From positions 49,394 through 113,393 of the forward strand of contig QCIS01000006.1 in the NCBI GenBank assembly GCA_003216535.1: a DNA stretch of 64,000 nucleotides. Reading direction: 5' to 3'. Position 1 is the first letter of the stretch, and every line of letters begins with the position of its first letter. This stretch comes from Prochlorococcus sp. AG-402-N08 (GTDB lineage: Bacteria; Cyanobacteriota; Cyanobacteriia; PCC-6307; Cyanobiaceae). The notes beneath the pieces were generated by a model. The model was not told the origin of the DNA. It ran no database searches and saw nothing but the letters and a program-made list of their open reading frames with translations. Shown here piece by piece: positions 9,565 through 19,011 of this stretch. The position numbers and the translations under genes were made by a program.

Positions 9565-10314
9565 ATGTTAGGTATCCGACGAATATCTACTAATCGTTGG
9601 TGGCATAAAAAGAAAAATTGGATATTCTTTGCGATTTTTTTATTTTTAGCTTTTGTAAGGATATCAAAGGGATCTTTTTATAAGGATTTTTATTATTTTA
9701 TTTCAAAGCCTTTTTGGCCTGGTAAATTTCAAAAAGAAATTGTTCTTGAAAGTATAGACCAAGAAAATTTAGTAAAGTTTAATCTTCTTAAAAAAGATAA
9801 TCTAAGATTGCGGCAAATTTTATCTCTTCAAGAATCATCTAATAACGAAAATATTTCAGCTGCAGTTATTTCTCGAAAAACAGGCAGTTGGTGGAGACAA
9901 ATAATTTTAAACAAAGGTTCAAAGGATGGAGTAGAAATTGGTAATATTGTGATTGGTCCGGGTGGATTATTAGGAAGAGTAAAGGATACTTCTTTATTCA
10001 CTTCGTCGGTAACTTTAATAACTTCTCCAGAAAGTAAGTTAGGAGTTTGGGTTGATAGAATGCAAATTAATGGATTAATGGTCGGTTTAGGAGATGATTA
10101 TCCTAGCCTAATACTTTATTCAAAAGATGCTGATATTAAAGTCGGAGATTTTGTGTCATCATCTCCTGCTAGCACGTTATTACCTCCAAATATCCCTATA
10201 GGTATTGTCCAATCTATAGATGAGACATTGAAATCAAAAAAAATGGCAAAAATTTCACTTTTCGCAAAACCTCATGTAATTGATTGGGTGCAAATTTTGA
10301 AAGTAAATATTTAA
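9565..10314 (+). CDS. mreC: Rod-shape protein MreC
   Basis: 249-residue periplasmic scaffold of the elongation complex. It has one N-terminal transmembrane helix (WIFFAIFLFLAFV), a coiled-coil stretch (about 65-95, with repeated Leu/Lys) and a beta-rich C-terminal domain (GSKDGVEIGNIVIGPGGLLG; SPASTLLPPNIPIG). The position between mreB and mreD and the overall layout support the call. Its stop TAA shares one base with the mreD ATG. Confidence 0.9.
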   Translation: MLGIRRISTNRWWHKKKNWIFFAIFLFLAFVRISKGSFYKDFYYFISKPFWPGKFQKEIVLESIDQENLVKFNLLKKDNLRLRQILSLQESSNNENISAAVISRKTGSWWRQIILNKGSKDGVEIGNIVIGPGGLLGRVKDTSLFTSSVTLITSPESKLGVWVDRMQINGLMVGLGDDYPSLILYSKDADIKVGDFVSSSPASTLLPPNIPIGIVQSIDETLKSKKMAKISLFAKPHVIDWVQILKVNI

Positions 10315-10832
10315 TGAATAAATTTTTTTCAAAAAAATTATCCATAATAAGTTTTATTCTTATCCCAATTATTTTTTTGTGGCACCCTAATTGGCTTGGA
10401 TTGTTAGGTGTTCAGCCATATTGGCCGTTATTTTGGTTATTGCCTTGGTCAATGATTAATGGATCAATCAATGGAATAATATTTGGTTTGTTTTTAGGTT
10501 TAATTTTAGATTCTCTAACTTTAGATGATAGTTTCACTCAAATACCAGGCTTAATTTTTTGTGGTTTTTTGTTTGGGAGAATTAAATTACATAGTAATAT
10601 TTTGGTGGGACATTTTAGGTATGGTTTAATTTGTTCTTTTGGAAGTTTTTTATGCGGGACTCTTTATTTTTTACAAATTTTGTTTAGAAATTTTTCAGAT
10701 AATAATTTTTTAATGTTTATTCCAAGTGTTAAAAATATCTTAGCTGAAGTTTTTTTGACAGGTTTTTTTGCTCCCTTTATTTGCTCCCAACTTTTAAGAA
10801 TGTTTAAATTTTCAAGAAGAAAATATCAGTAA
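10314..10832 (+). CDS. mreD: Rod-shape membrane protein MreD
   Basis: 172-residue integral membrane protein with about five hydrophobic segments. Start chosen at ATG 10314 (MNKFFSKKLS), which overlaps the mreC stop by one base; a longer TTG start at 10284 inside mreC is unlikely. Sequence conservation in MreD is low, so the call rests on gene order, length and topology (LFWLLPWSMINGSINGI; FGLFLGLILD). Third gene of mreBCD. Confidence 0.85.
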   Translation: MNKFFSKKLSIISFILIPIIFLWHPNWLGLLGVQPYWPLFWLLPWSMINGSINGIIFGLFLGLILDSLTLDDSFTQIPGLIFCGFLFGRIKLHSNILVGHFRYGLICSFGSFLCGTLYFLQILFRNFSDNNFLMFIPSVKNILAEVFLTGFFAPFICSQLLRMFKFSRRKYQ

Positions 10833-11011
10833 TAAATTCCGCCAAGAAGTAAAAAGTTTAAAAAAAAATTTATATCTTCAAATTAATTAAAATTTTTGTA
10901 AACCTATGGAATATCTCTTTGAGGGTTCGTAATGTTATATTTTTAATTGTTAGAATAAATATTCAATGCAATAGTTCTTTGCTTTGAAATATCTAGAAAT
11001 CTTTTTTAACT

Positions 11012-11758
11012 ATGTCAAAAGCAAGAATTTTAGTTGTTGATGATGAACCAGCAGTTTTGAAGGTATTAGTTACGAGACTTCAATTAGCTGGGTATCAAGT
11101 TTATTCAGCCACTAACGGCGAAGAAGCTCTTGAGTCTTTTCACAGGGATTCTCCAGACTTGATAGTACTTGATGTTATGCTTCCAAAAATGGATGGATTT
11201 GCTGTTTGTAGAAGAATTAGAGCTGAATCAGTAGTACCAATAATATTCTTAACCGCTCTAGAGGCTATTTCAGAGAGAGTCGCAGGTTTGGATTTAGGGG
11301 CTGATGATTACTTATCTAAACCATTTAGCCCTAAAGAGTTAGAAGCTAGGATAGCTACTATTTTAAGAAGAATGGGGCCAACTGTATCGGTTACTGAAAC
11401 TAAAGAAGTTCCCTCAGGCAAAGGAGTTATGAAATTTGGAAGTTTAGTCGTTGATACTAATCGCAGACAAGTTTCTAGAGCAGGAGATAGAATTAGCCTA
11501 ACTTATACTGAATTTAGCCTTCTAGAATTATTGTTTGACGAACCTGGTAAGGTTGTCCCGAGAGCAGAAATTTTAGAGCAGCTATGGGGTTATCCTCCTC
11601 GTAGAGCTGCAGATTTAAGAGTTGTAGATGTATATGTAGCTAGATTAAGAGGTAAATTGGAACCAGATCCAAGAAATCCAGAATTAATATTAACTGTTAG
11701 AGGAATTGGTTACGCTTCTCAGAGAATTGGCGAAACAGCAACATCTTTGGCAAGTTGA
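11012..11758 (+). CDS. rpaB: OmpR-type response regulator, RpaB-like
   Basis: 248-residue two-component regulator. The receiver domain has the acidic pair Asp10/Asp11, phospho-acceptor Asp54 (VLDVMLPKMDG), Thr81 and Lys103 (LSKPFSPKELEARI). The winged-helix domain (about 135-240) includes LTYTEFSLLELL and RVVDVYVARLRGKLEPDP. FSPKELEAR and NPELILTVRGIGY match RpaB better than RpaA. RpaB controls photosynthesis and high-light genes in cyanobacteria through HLR1 sites, usually with the kinase NblS, which is not in this window. A 179-base leader precedes it. An RpaB paralogue is the main alternative. Confidence 0.8.
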   Translation: MSKARILVVDDEPAVLKVLVTRLQLAGYQVYSATNGEEALESFHRDSPDLIVLDVMLPKMDGFAVCRRIRAESVVPIIFLTALEAISERVAGLDLGADDYLSKPFSPKELEARIATILRRMGPTVSVTETKEVPSGKGVMKFGSLVVDTNRRQVSRAGDRISLTYTEFSLLELLFDEPGKVVPRAEILEQLWGYPPRRAADLRVVDVYVARLRGKLEPDPRNPELILTVRGIGYASQRIGETATSLAS

Positions 11759-11808
11759 GCAATAGTTTGATAATTTTATTAAATAAAACAAATATATTAA
11801 AATAAATT

Positions 11809-13347
11809 TTGTCTGAAATAAAAGAAGCACGTTTACAGAAAGCTAATTTACTCGTTAGTAAAGGATTTGCTTCTTATGCAGGTAGTTTTAGAGTTTCACA
11901 TAATACCGAATTTCTTACTCAAAAATTTGATTATTTAGAAAATGGTCAAGAGGAAGACTTCAGTGTTTCTCTTGCTGGAAGAGTTATTGCAAAAAGGATA
12001 ATGGGTAAAATTGCCTTTTTTACAATAAGCGATCAAGAAGGTAAGATTCAGCTTTATCTAGATAAAAGGATTATTAATTTAAATTTAGAAAAACAAAAAT
12101 TACTTTCTTTTGAAGATATCAAGGAAATAGTAGATATTGGTGATTGGATAGGCGTCTACGGAACTATTAAAAAAACTAATAAAGGTGAGCTTTCAATAAA
12201 AGTAGAAAAATGGGAAATGTTATCCAAATCATTACAACCTTTACCAGATAAATGGCACGGATTGACTGATATTGAAAAAAGATATAGACAACGCTATCTA
12301 GATTTAATAGTGAATCCTCACTCTAAAAATGTATTTAAAACAAGAGCAAAATGTATAAGTTTTATAAGAAAATGGTTAGATAATAGAAATTTTTTAGAGA
12401 TAGAGACTCCAATCCTGCAATCTGAAGCTGGTGGTGCTGAAGCTAGACCATTTATAACTCATCACAATACATTAGATATTCCGCTGTATTTAAGAATAGC
12501 TACAGAATTGCATTTAAAAAGAATGGTTGTTGGAGGATTTGAGAAAGTCTATGAATTAGGAAGAATCTTCCGCAATGAGGGGATAAGTACAAGACATAAT
12601 CCAGAATTCACCTCAGTTGAAATTTATCAAGCTTTTTCTGATTATGTCGATATGATGAATTTAACAGAAGAATTAATTAGGGATATCTTAGTTGATGTAT
12701 GTGGTTCTTTGATAATAAATTATCAAAATAGAGAAATTGATTTTAGTAAACCTTGGTCAAGAATATCCATGAAAGATATTGTCAAAAAATATACAGGGAT
12801 TGATTTTGATTCTTTCAATGGAGACTTTCAAGCTGCAAAACAAGCCGTTAAAAGTATAAATGTTGATTTCTCTAATAAAGTCAATACTATGGGAAGACTT
12901 TTAAATGAGGTCTTCGAGCAAAAAGTAGAATCAAAACTTATAGAACCCACTTTTGTTATCGATTATCCTGTTGAAATTTCTCCTTTGGCTAGGCCTCATC
13001 TTGATAATAGAGAAATGGTTCAGAGATTTGAATTATTCATTGTTGGTCGAGAGCTAGCAAATGCGTTTAGTGAGTTGATAGATCCAGTAGATCAAAGAAA
13101 GAGAATGCAATTACAGCAATCTCTCAGAGATGAAGGAGATCTTGAGGCTCACTGTATAGATGAAGATTTCTTGAATGCTTTAGAAATAGGTATGCCGCCT
13201 ACTGGAGGGTTAGGCATAGGCATTGATAGGCTCATTATGTTAATTACTAATAGCGCATCAATTAGAGATGTAATCCCTTTCCCATTGTTAAAACCAGAAA
13301 AAACTTCAAAAAAAAATGAAAAATTAACCTTGAATGAAGTAAAATAG
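11809..13347 (+). CDS. lysS: Lysyl-tRNA synthetase, class II
   Basis: 512-residue class II aminoacyl-tRNA synthetase charging tRNA-Lys. An N-terminal OB-fold anticodon-binding domain (about 50-150; [14 protein letters not shown]) is followed by the catalytic domain with motif 2 ([15 protein letters not shown]) and motif 3 ([13 protein letters not shown]). The start is TTG 11809 ([12 protein letters not shown]), 50 bases after the rpaB-like gene. Full length. Confidence 0.96.
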   Translation: MSEIKEARLQKANLLVSKGFASYAGSFRVSHNTEFLTQKFDYLENGQEEDFSVSLAGRVIAKRIMGKIAFFTISDQEGKIQLYLDKRIINLNLEKQKLLSFEDIKEIVDIGDWIGVYGTIKKTNKGELSIKVEKWEMLSKSLQPLPDKWHGLTDIEKRYRQRYLDLIVNPHSKNVFKTRAKCISFIRKWLDNRNFLEIETPILQSEAGGAEARPFITHHNTLDIPLYLRIATELHLKRMVVGGFEKVYELGRIFRNEGISTRHNPEFTSVEIYQAFSDYVDMMNLTEELIRDILVDVCGSLIINYQNREIDFSKPWSRISMKDIVKKYTGIDFDSFNGDFQAAKQAVKSINVDFSNKVNTMGRLLNEVFEQKVESKLIEPTFVIDYPVEISPLARPHLDNREMVQRFELFIVGRELANAFSELIDPVDQRKRMQLQQSLRDEGDLEAHCIDEDFLNALEIGMPPTGGLGIGIDRLIMLITNSASIRDVIPFPLLKPEKTSKKNEKLTLNEVK

Positions 13348-13375
13348 ATTAATTAATCCAATACGAAATTTTTAA

Positions 13376-13624
13376 ATGAGTGGTGAACGTGTTGGTTTCC
13401 GTTTCAAACACGCGGATGCAGTAGTAAAAAGAAATCCTCAAGGCCGATCTAGAAGAGGATGGGTAATAGAACCAGTAGAGCAAACTACAAGTAGGGGCAC
13501 AAAAATGCCTGCATACAAAATTCGCTGGAGAGATAGTGAGAGGCCTGAAACTGTTTTGCAGCATATGTTAATTGCGGATCCAGATCCTTCCCCGCCTCCA
13601 AGTTCAGTCAGTTTAGATTCTTAG
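13376..13624 (+). CDS. Conserved small protein, function unknown
   Basis: 82-residue soluble protein, positively charged in its first half (RFKHADAVVKRNPQGRSRRG) with a Pro/Ser tail (PDPSPPPSS). The middle, AYKIRWRDSERPETV, looks like a small beta-rich domain. It resembles a short conserved hypothetical of marine cyanobacteria, but I know of no function. It starts 28 bases after lysS on the same strand and is convergent with smpB. Confidence 0.7.
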   Translation: MSGERVGFRFKHADAVVKRNPQGRSRRGWVIEPVEQTTSRGTKMPAYKIRWRDSERPETVLQHMLIADPDPSPPPSSVSLDS

Positions 13625-13648
13625 TTTTAATAACTCTGAATGAAATTT

Positions 13649-14143
13649 TTATCTTTTTAGGGCGGAGTTTATTTCTTTTTTTATACTTTTTTGTTTTTCA
13701 TCTTGGCGTTTGTCGTGTAATTTTTTTCCTTTACCGACTCCAATAGTTAGTTTTATCCATGAGCCTTTTAAATAAAGTGATAAAGGAACAATAGTCATTC
13801 CTTTTTTTTCAGTATTGGATTTGATTTTTATTATTTCTTTTTTATGTAGTAGCAACTTTCTATTTCTTAATGGGTCATGATTAAAGAAAGACCCTACATT
13901 TATATGTGGTGAAATGTGAACATTTAATAATAAGATCTCGCCATCTCTGAATGAACAGTACCCATCTCTTAAATTCGCTTTTCCGTTTCTAATGGACTTT
14001 ACTTCAGTCCCTAAAAGCTCAATTCCAGCTTCTATTGTTTCAGATATTGAATATTGAAATTTTGCATATCTATTCTCAGCTAAAAGTTTAAAATTATTTT
14101 CTTTATTAGTATTTCTTTTAACTTTGTTTGAATTTTTTGCCAT
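13649..14143 (-). CDS. smpB: SsrA-binding protein SmpB
   Basis: 164-residue tmRNA partner that brings SsrA to stalled ribosomes. Family marks are [31 protein letters not shown] and [17 protein letters not shown], with the basic C-terminal tail ([15 protein letters not shown]) that enters the mRNA channel. The gene lies back to back with ruvB, with 52 bases between. No tmRNA gene is in the window. Confidence 0.95.
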   Translation of the reverse strand: MAKNSNKVKRNTNKENNFKLLAENRYAKFQYSISETIEAGIELLGTEVKSIRNGKANLRDGYCSFRDGEILLLNVHISPHINVGSFFNHDPLRNRKLLLHKKEIIKIKSNTEKKGMTIVPLSLYLKGSWIKLTIGVGKGKKLHDKRQDEKQKSIKKEINSALKR

Positions 14144-14195
14144 TTTAGTTGTAAAAAACCTTTCTACTCAGAACAATTGCAATTAACCTTTCATT

Positions 14196-15254
14196 ATGGC
14201 AATAATTTCTTCCAATATAGGTGATAATGACTTTTCTCTTCGCAAAAAAGAGCTAAGGCTAGTTGATTCAAAAATCACTCCAGAAGAAAAGAGAAATAAT
14301 AATTTGAACTTAGCCCGGCCTCTTACTTTTAAAGAATTTATTGGCCAAGAACATCTTAAATCTTCATTAAGAATAGCTATAGATGCTTCAATTTTCAGAA
14401 AAGAACCTTTGGAGCATACTCTTTTATATGGACAGCCTGGTTTAGGTAAGACTACTCTTGCTTTTTTGATAGCCAATGAATTAAATACAAAATGTAGGAT
14501 AGCTACTGCACCAGCAATTGAGAGACCTAGAGATATTGTAGGTTTACTTCTTGGATTAAAAGAAGGTGAAGTTTTATTTATCGATGAGATACATCGCTTA
14601 AATAGGTTAACTGAAGAATTGTTATATTCTGCAATGGAAGATTTTAGACTAGACTTAACTATGGGAGCTAATAGAGGAGCCCGTTGTAGAACAATTAATC
14701 TTCCTAGATTTACTCTAATTGGCGCGACAACTAAATTAGCCTCAATAAGTGCACCTCTAAGAGATAGATTTGGTATATCTCAGAAAATTGAATATTACAC
14801 ATGTGATGAATTAAAACAAATAATTATTAATTTCTCCCGGTTAATAAACCTTAATTTAGATGATGAAGCATCTTATGATTTAGCAAAGATATCTCGAGGG
14901 ACTCCAAGAATTGCTTTAAGATTATTAAGACGAGTTAGAGATTATGCTCAAGTTGTTAAGAAAACTAATACGATCTCCTTGAATTTAATAAAAAAAGCTT
15001 TAAATTCTTACCAAATAGACGAAAAGGGATTGGATACTTTAGATAGAAACTATTTATCTTTTCTTAACCAAAACAATAATATTCCAACTGGCCTTGATTC
15101 CATTGCAGCTGGCTTGGGTGATGATTCTTCAATGTTAGAATATGTAGTTGAGCCATATTTAATCAAAATTGGTTTCCTCACAAGAACTCCTCGAGGAAGA
15201 TTGCTTACAGGTTTAGGAAAAAAGTACATTGATACAAAAAATGATAACTTTTAA
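14196..15254 (+). CDS. ruvB: Holliday junction branch-migration helicase RuvB
   Basis: 352-residue AAA+ motor of RuvABC. Walker [13 protein letters not shown] (near residue 80), Walker [10 protein letters not shown], sensor 1 IGATTK, arginine finger region PLRDRFGI and the C-terminal winged helix ([11 protein letters not shown]) are all present. Complete. The last 14 bases overlap the start of the TPR protein gene. Confidence 0.96.
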   Translation: MAIISSNIGDNDFSLRKKELRLVDSKITPEEKRNNNLNLARPLTFKEFIGQEHLKSSLRIAIDASIFRKEPLEHTLLYGQPGLGKTTLAFLIANELNTKCRIATAPAIERPRDIVGLLLGLKEGEVLFIDEIHRLNRLTEELLYSAMEDFRLDLTMGANRGARCRTINLPRFTLIGATTKLASISAPLRDRFGISQKIEYYTCDELKQIIINFSRLINLNLDDEASYDLAKISRGTPRIALRLLRRVRDYAQVVKKTNTISLNLIKKALNSYQIDEKGLDTLDRNYLSFLNQNNNIPTGLDSIAAGLGDDSSMLEYVVEPYLIKIGFLTRTPRGRLLTGLGKKYIDTKNDNF

Positions 15255-16029
15255 AAAAGTTAAGGTTTGTTTTTTATTAATTTTTGTTTTTTGGAATATT
15301 TTTTATATTTCTCCATGCTATTCATTATCTTTGAGAGAGGATTTGTTTAAAAATGCATTAGATCTAAGTTCAGGCGGAAAATTTAATCTCGCTTTACAAG
15401 AATGGAATCAATATCTCGATTCTTATCCTGATGATGCTGCAGGTTTGAGCAATAGAGGAAATGTAAAACTTGTTATGGGAGATGTAAAGGGATCAATAGA
15501 TGACCAAAATAAGGCAATAAGTTTGAATCCTAGTGAAATAGATCCCTACATTAACAGGGGTATAGCAGAGGAAGCATTGGGTCTATGGTCGCAAGCGAAA
15601 AAAGATTATATGTTCGTTATTTCATTAGATAGTAAAAATTTCTCTGCTTTATATAATTTGGCTAATGTAGAAGGATCTACATCACATTGGGAAAAAGCAA
15701 GAGATTTATTTTCAAAAGCTGCCTTATATAATCCTGGATTTGCCATGGCTAGGGCAAGTATGGCATTAGCAGATTTCCAGTTGGGGAACATTGATGAATC
15801 TGAAAAAGAATTAAAAAAATTAATTAGACGTTATCCAACTTTTGCAGATGCTAGGGCAGCTTTAACAGCTTTGAATTGGTCCAAGGGTGAATATGGGAAA
15901 GCAGAGAGTAATTGGATAGCGGTAACTGAATTAGATCCTAGATATAGTGATGAAGAATGGTTAAAACAAATAAGAAGATGGCCCCCACAACCAATTAAAG
16001 ATTTAATGAACTTTATCGACTTAAAATAA
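15241..16029 (+). CDS. TPR-repeat protein with signal peptide
   Basis: 262 residues from the ATG at 15241 (a TTG 12 bases upstream is less likely). The N-terminus is a typical export signal: two basic patches, a hydrophobic core ([15 protein letters not shown]) and a C/Y-S-L region that could be a cleavage site. The mature part is made of tetratricopeptide repeats (for example [58 protein letters not shown]). It is probably a lumenal or periplasmic protein-interaction scaffold. It overlaps ruvB by 14 bases. The partner is unknown. Confidence 0.8.
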   Translation: MITFKKVKVCFLLIFVFWNIFYISPCYSLSLREDLFKNALDLSSGGKFNLALQEWNQYLDSYPDDAAGLSNRGNVKLVMGDVKGSIDDQNKAISLNPSEIDPYINRGIAEEALGLWSQAKKDYMFVISLDSKNFSALYNLANVEGSTSHWEKARDLFSKAALYNPGFAMARASMALADFQLGNIDESEKELKKLIRRYPTFADARAALTALNWSKGEYGKAESNWIAVTELDPRYSDEEWLKQIRRWPPQPIKDLMNFIDLK

Positions 16030-16032
16030 GTA

Positions 16033-17217
16033 ATGAATAGAGATTATTTGTACAAAAAAATTGATTCATTTAATGATGAATTAATTAACTTAAGAAGACA
16101 TATCCATGCACATCCGGAATTAAGTGGACTTGAAAATCAAACAGCGATCTTGATAAGTGGTTTTTTAAAAAATATTGGTTGGAATGTTAGAGAATCAATA
16201 GGCAGGACAGGAGTTATAGCGGATTTTGGCCCCTTGGATGAAGGTATTATAGGTTTAAGAGTGGATATGGATGCTTTGCCAATATTTGAGGAAACTAAAT
16301 TAAGTTTTTCTTCAAAAGTTGATGGTGTTATGCATGCCTGTGGTCACGATTTGCATATATCGATTGGATTGGGTGTGGCAAAAATTATTAAGGATTTAAA
16401 ACTAAATTTTGGGACTCGGATAATTTTTCAGCCCGCTGAAGAAATTGCGAGTGGAGCTAGATGGATGATTAAGGATGGTGCGACTAATGGTTTAACCCAT
16501 ATTTTGGGAGTTCATGTCTACCCCGATTTATCCGTAGGCACTATTGGCATTAAAGAGGGAAGTTTAACTGCAGCTGCGGGAGAACTTAAGGTAGAGATTA
16601 AAGGGAAATCAGGCCATGGTGCTCGACCTCATGAAGGAGTTGATGCTATTTGGGTGGCCTCTAAAGTTATCTCAGGAATTCAAGAATCAATAACACGGAA
16701 GTTAGACCCTTTAGATCCTGTAGTAATAACTTTTGGAAAAATAAATGGTGGCAATGCATTCAATGTTCTTGCAGAAAAGGTTAATTTAATTGGTACGGTT
16801 AGATGTACTAATCGTAAAGTTTTTAAGTATATTGGTAATTGGCTCAATGAAAATATCTCTTCTTTAGCTAGTAGTTGCGGAGCAGAAGCAAAAGTAATAT
16901 TTAGAGAAATCACTCCAGCAGTTAATAATAATTCTAAAGTTAATAGAGTTCTAAGAGATTCGGGAATTAAGGTTTTGGGTCAAGAAAATGTTATCGAATT
17001 ACAAAAACCATCATTAGGAGCTGAGGATTTTGCTGAATTTTTAAATGAGATTCCAGGAGCTATGTTTAGGCTTGGCGTTACTAGTTCAAATGGATGTGCT
17101 CCTCTTCATAGTTCTAAATTTGATCCAGATGAAAGAGCCATTGCTGTCGGAATTAAAGTAATAACAGAATCCATATTAAAATTAAACAATGAAAAAATTA
17201 ATACAATTGGTAAATGA
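16033..17217 (+). CDS. M20-family zinc amidohydrolase
   Basis: 394-residue dinuclear zinc peptidase/amidohydrolase of the hippurate hydrolase/IAA-amino acid hydrolase type (M20D). The metal and catalytic positions are visible: RRHIHAHPELSG, GLRVDMDALPI, MHACGHDLH (Cys and His ligands), QPAEE (Glu), GVHVYPDL (His) and CAPLHSSKFDPDE (His). The dimerisation domain lies about 185-300. It probably removes an acyl group from an amino acid; the substrate is not predictable. It starts 3 bases after the TPR gene and overlaps the next small gene by 4 (ATGA). Confidence 0.88.
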   Translation: MNRDYLYKKIDSFNDELINLRRHIHAHPELSGLENQTAILISGFLKNIGWNVRESIGRTGVIADFGPLDEGIIGLRVDMDALPIFEETKLSFSSKVDGVMHACGHDLHISIGLGVAKIIKDLKLNFGTRIIFQPAEEIASGARWMIKDGATNGLTHILGVHVYPDLSVGTIGIKEGSLTAAAGELKVEIKGKSGHGARPHEGVDAIWVASKVISGIQESITRKLDPLDPVVITFGKINGGNAFNVLAEKVNLIGTVRCTNRKVFKYIGNWLNENISSLASSCGAEAKVIFREITPAVNNNSKVNRVLRDSGIKVLGQENVIELQKPSLGAEDFAEFLNEIPGAMFRLGVTSSNGCAPLHSSKFDPDERAIAVGIKVITESILKLNNEKINTIGK

Positions 17218-17429
17218 ATATTAATAAAAGACTTATTTTATCTTTTGTGGCTCCTTTCATGATTCTCATATCTGCTACCGGATTGATATTTAGCGGCAAT
17301 TCCAAGAAGATTTTTTATTTACCTATGGGCTTAATGGGGATTGTAATTATTTTAGAGAGGGTTATAAGTAGACAATTGCATAGGAAAAATATTTTAAAAA
17401 AGATAAAGTCTTATCAAAAAGTTAAATAA
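17214..17429 (+). CDS. Small membrane protein, unknown
   Basis: 71 residues with two hydrophobic segments (LILSFVAPFMILISATGLIF and FYLPMGLMGIVIILE) and a basic C-terminus, so a two-helix membrane protein. It starts inside the stop of the M20 amidohydrolase gene (ATGA overlap), which suggests translational coupling. No family recognised. The thiC leader begins about 65 bases downstream. Confidence 0.65.
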   Translation: MNINKRLILSFVAPFMILISATGLIFSGNSKKIFYLPMGLMGIVIILERVISRQLHRKNILKKIKSYQKVK

Positions 17430-17490
17430 AATAATTTTATTTATTTTTATACAACATGAGATGACTATTTTTTAGAAAAGAGCTATTAAT

Positions 17491-17585
17491 AAGATTAATA
17501 CTAGGGGTGCTAAAAATTTAACTTAGCTGAGATCATACCCTTTGAACCTGAATCATTAATCTTGATTCAGGGAAGTGGAGATTTG
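17491..17585 (+). promoter_or_regulatory. TPP (THI-box) riboswitch leader of thiC, atypical pyrophosphate arm
   Basis: The pyrimidine-sensing half is canonical: ACTAGGGGTGC (17499-17510 region), a P3 stem GCTAA/TTAGC, then CTGAGA and ACCC closing P2, followed by TTGAACCTGA and a 3' AGGGAAGT. In the pyrophosphate half the usual TAAT-loop stem and GCG bulge are replaced by a perfect 9-bp hairpin, 17547-17555 with 17563-17571, around a 7-base loop. The loop and its flanks (17555-17563) are exactly complementary to 17491-17499, just 5' of the aptamer. It sits about 45 bases before thiC, as expected for a thiamine-pyrophosphate feedback switch, but ligand affinity or identity may differ. Confidence 0.85.
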
Positions 17586-17626
17586 ATCAAACCTTAGAAA
17601 TAACACTTTTTAAAAATTTATAAATT

Positions 17627-18997
17627 ATGAGAAGTTCTTGGATTAAGCCTCGCCTTGGGAAAGAAAATGTAACTCAGATGAACTTTGCGAGAAACGGATA
17701 TATCACTGAAGAAATGGATTTTGTTGCTAAAAAAGAGAATCTTCCTTCTTCTTTAATAATGGAAGAAGTAGCAAGAGGAAGATTAATTATTCCAGCTAAT
17801 ATTAATCATTTGAATCTTGAGCCGATGTCTATAGGTATTGCTTCTAGATGTAAAGTCAATGCCAATATTGGGGCTTCTCCTAATGCAAGTGATATCAATG
17901 AAGAAGTAGAGAAGCTAAAACTAGCAGTTAAATATGGAGCTGATACGGTTATGGATCTTTCTACTGGAGGAGTAAATTTAGATGAAGTGCGACAAGCAAT
18001 TATTCACGAGTCAACTGTTCCCATAGGAACAGTTCCTGTTTATCAAGCTTTAGAAAGTGTACATGGTTCAATAGATAGACTAACTGAAGACGATTTTCTT
18101 CATATTATTGAAAAACATTGTCAGCAAGGCGTAGATTATCAAACTATTCATGCTGGTTTATTAATAGAGCATTTGCCGAAAGTTAAAGGAAGAATTACTG
18201 GAATTGTAAGTAGGGGGGGAGGTATTTTAGCCCAATGGATGTTACATCATTTTAAGCAAAATCCTCTTTACACAAGGTTTGATGACATTTGTGAGATTTT
18301 TAAGAAATATGATTGTACTTTTTCTCTAGGAGATTCATTAAGGCCTGGATGCTTGCATGATGCTTCTGATGATGCTCAGCTAGCTGAATTGAAGACCTTA
18401 GGCGAGCTTACTCGAAGAGCATGGGAACATAATGTTCAAGTAATGGTTGAGGGTCCTGGTCATGTACCGATGGACCAAATTGAGTTTAATGTGAGAAAGC
18501 AAATGGAAGAATGTTCAGAAGCCCCCTTTTATGTGCTTGGTCCATTAGTGACAGATATATCTCCTGGTTATGACCATATATCAAGTGCTATTGGGGCGGC
18601 GATGGCAGGTTGGTATGGAACTTCTATGTTATGTTATGTAACCCCAAAAGAACATCTAGGCCTTCCAAATGCTGAAGATGTAAGAGAAGGCTTAATTGCT
18701 TATAAAATAGCAGCTCACGCTGCTGATGTAGCAAGACATAGAGCTGGAGCTCGTGATCGAGATGATGAACTTAGTCATGCAAGATATAACTTTGATTGGA
18801 ATAAACAATTCGAACTTTCATTAGATCCTGACAGGGCAAAGCAGTACCATGATGAGACACTACCTGAAGAAATCTTTAAAAAGGCGGAGTTTTGTTCAAT
18901 GTGTGGCCCAAAACATTGTCCAATGAATTCAAAGATTTCTGATGAATCTCTTGATCAGTTAAAAGGTAAGCTTGAAGGATGTAATACTTCAGTTTAG
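17627..18997 (+). CDS. thiC: Phosphomethylpyrimidine synthase ThiC
   Basis: 456-residue radical-SAM enzyme converting aminoimidazole ribotide into the HMP-phosphate pyrimidine of thiamine. The C-terminal cluster motif is present as CSMCGPKHC (Cys423, 426, 431). Also visible are [12 protein letters not shown], the zinc/substrate regions [12 protein letters not shown] and [12 protein letters not shown], and [10 protein letters not shown]. It has the shorter N-terminus typical of cyanobacteria. It follows a THI-box leader and is convergent with tkt, whose product needs thiamine pyrophosphate; only 14 bases separate the two genes. Confidence 0.97.
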   Translation: MRSSWIKPRLGKENVTQMNFARNGYITEEMDFVAKKENLPSSLIMEEVARGRLIIPANINHLNLEPMSIGIASRCKVNANIGASPNASDINEEVEKLKLAVKYGADTVMDLSTGGVNLDEVRQAIIHESTVPIGTVPVYQALESVHGSIDRLTEDDFLHIIEKHCQQGVDYQTIHAGLLIEHLPKVKGRITGIVSRGGGILAQWMLHHFKQNPLYTRFDDICEIFKKYDCTFSLGDSLRPGCLHDASDDAQLAELKTLGELTRRAWEHNVQVMVEGPGHVPMDQIEFNVRKQMEECSEAPFYVLGPLVTDISPGYDHISSAIGAAMAGWYGTSMLCYVTPKEHLGLPNAEDVREGLIAYKIAAHAADVARHRAGARDRDDELSHARYNFDWNKQFELSLDPDRAKQYHDETLPEEIFKKAEFCSMCGPKHCPMNSKISDESLDQLKGKLEGCNTSV

Positions 18998-19011
18998 TTA
19001 TCAATTAATAC

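Noticed and set aside
10284..10314. N-terminal extension of mreD to a TTG at 10284
   Set aside because: It would lie inside mreC; the ATG overlapping the mreC stop is the natural coupled start.
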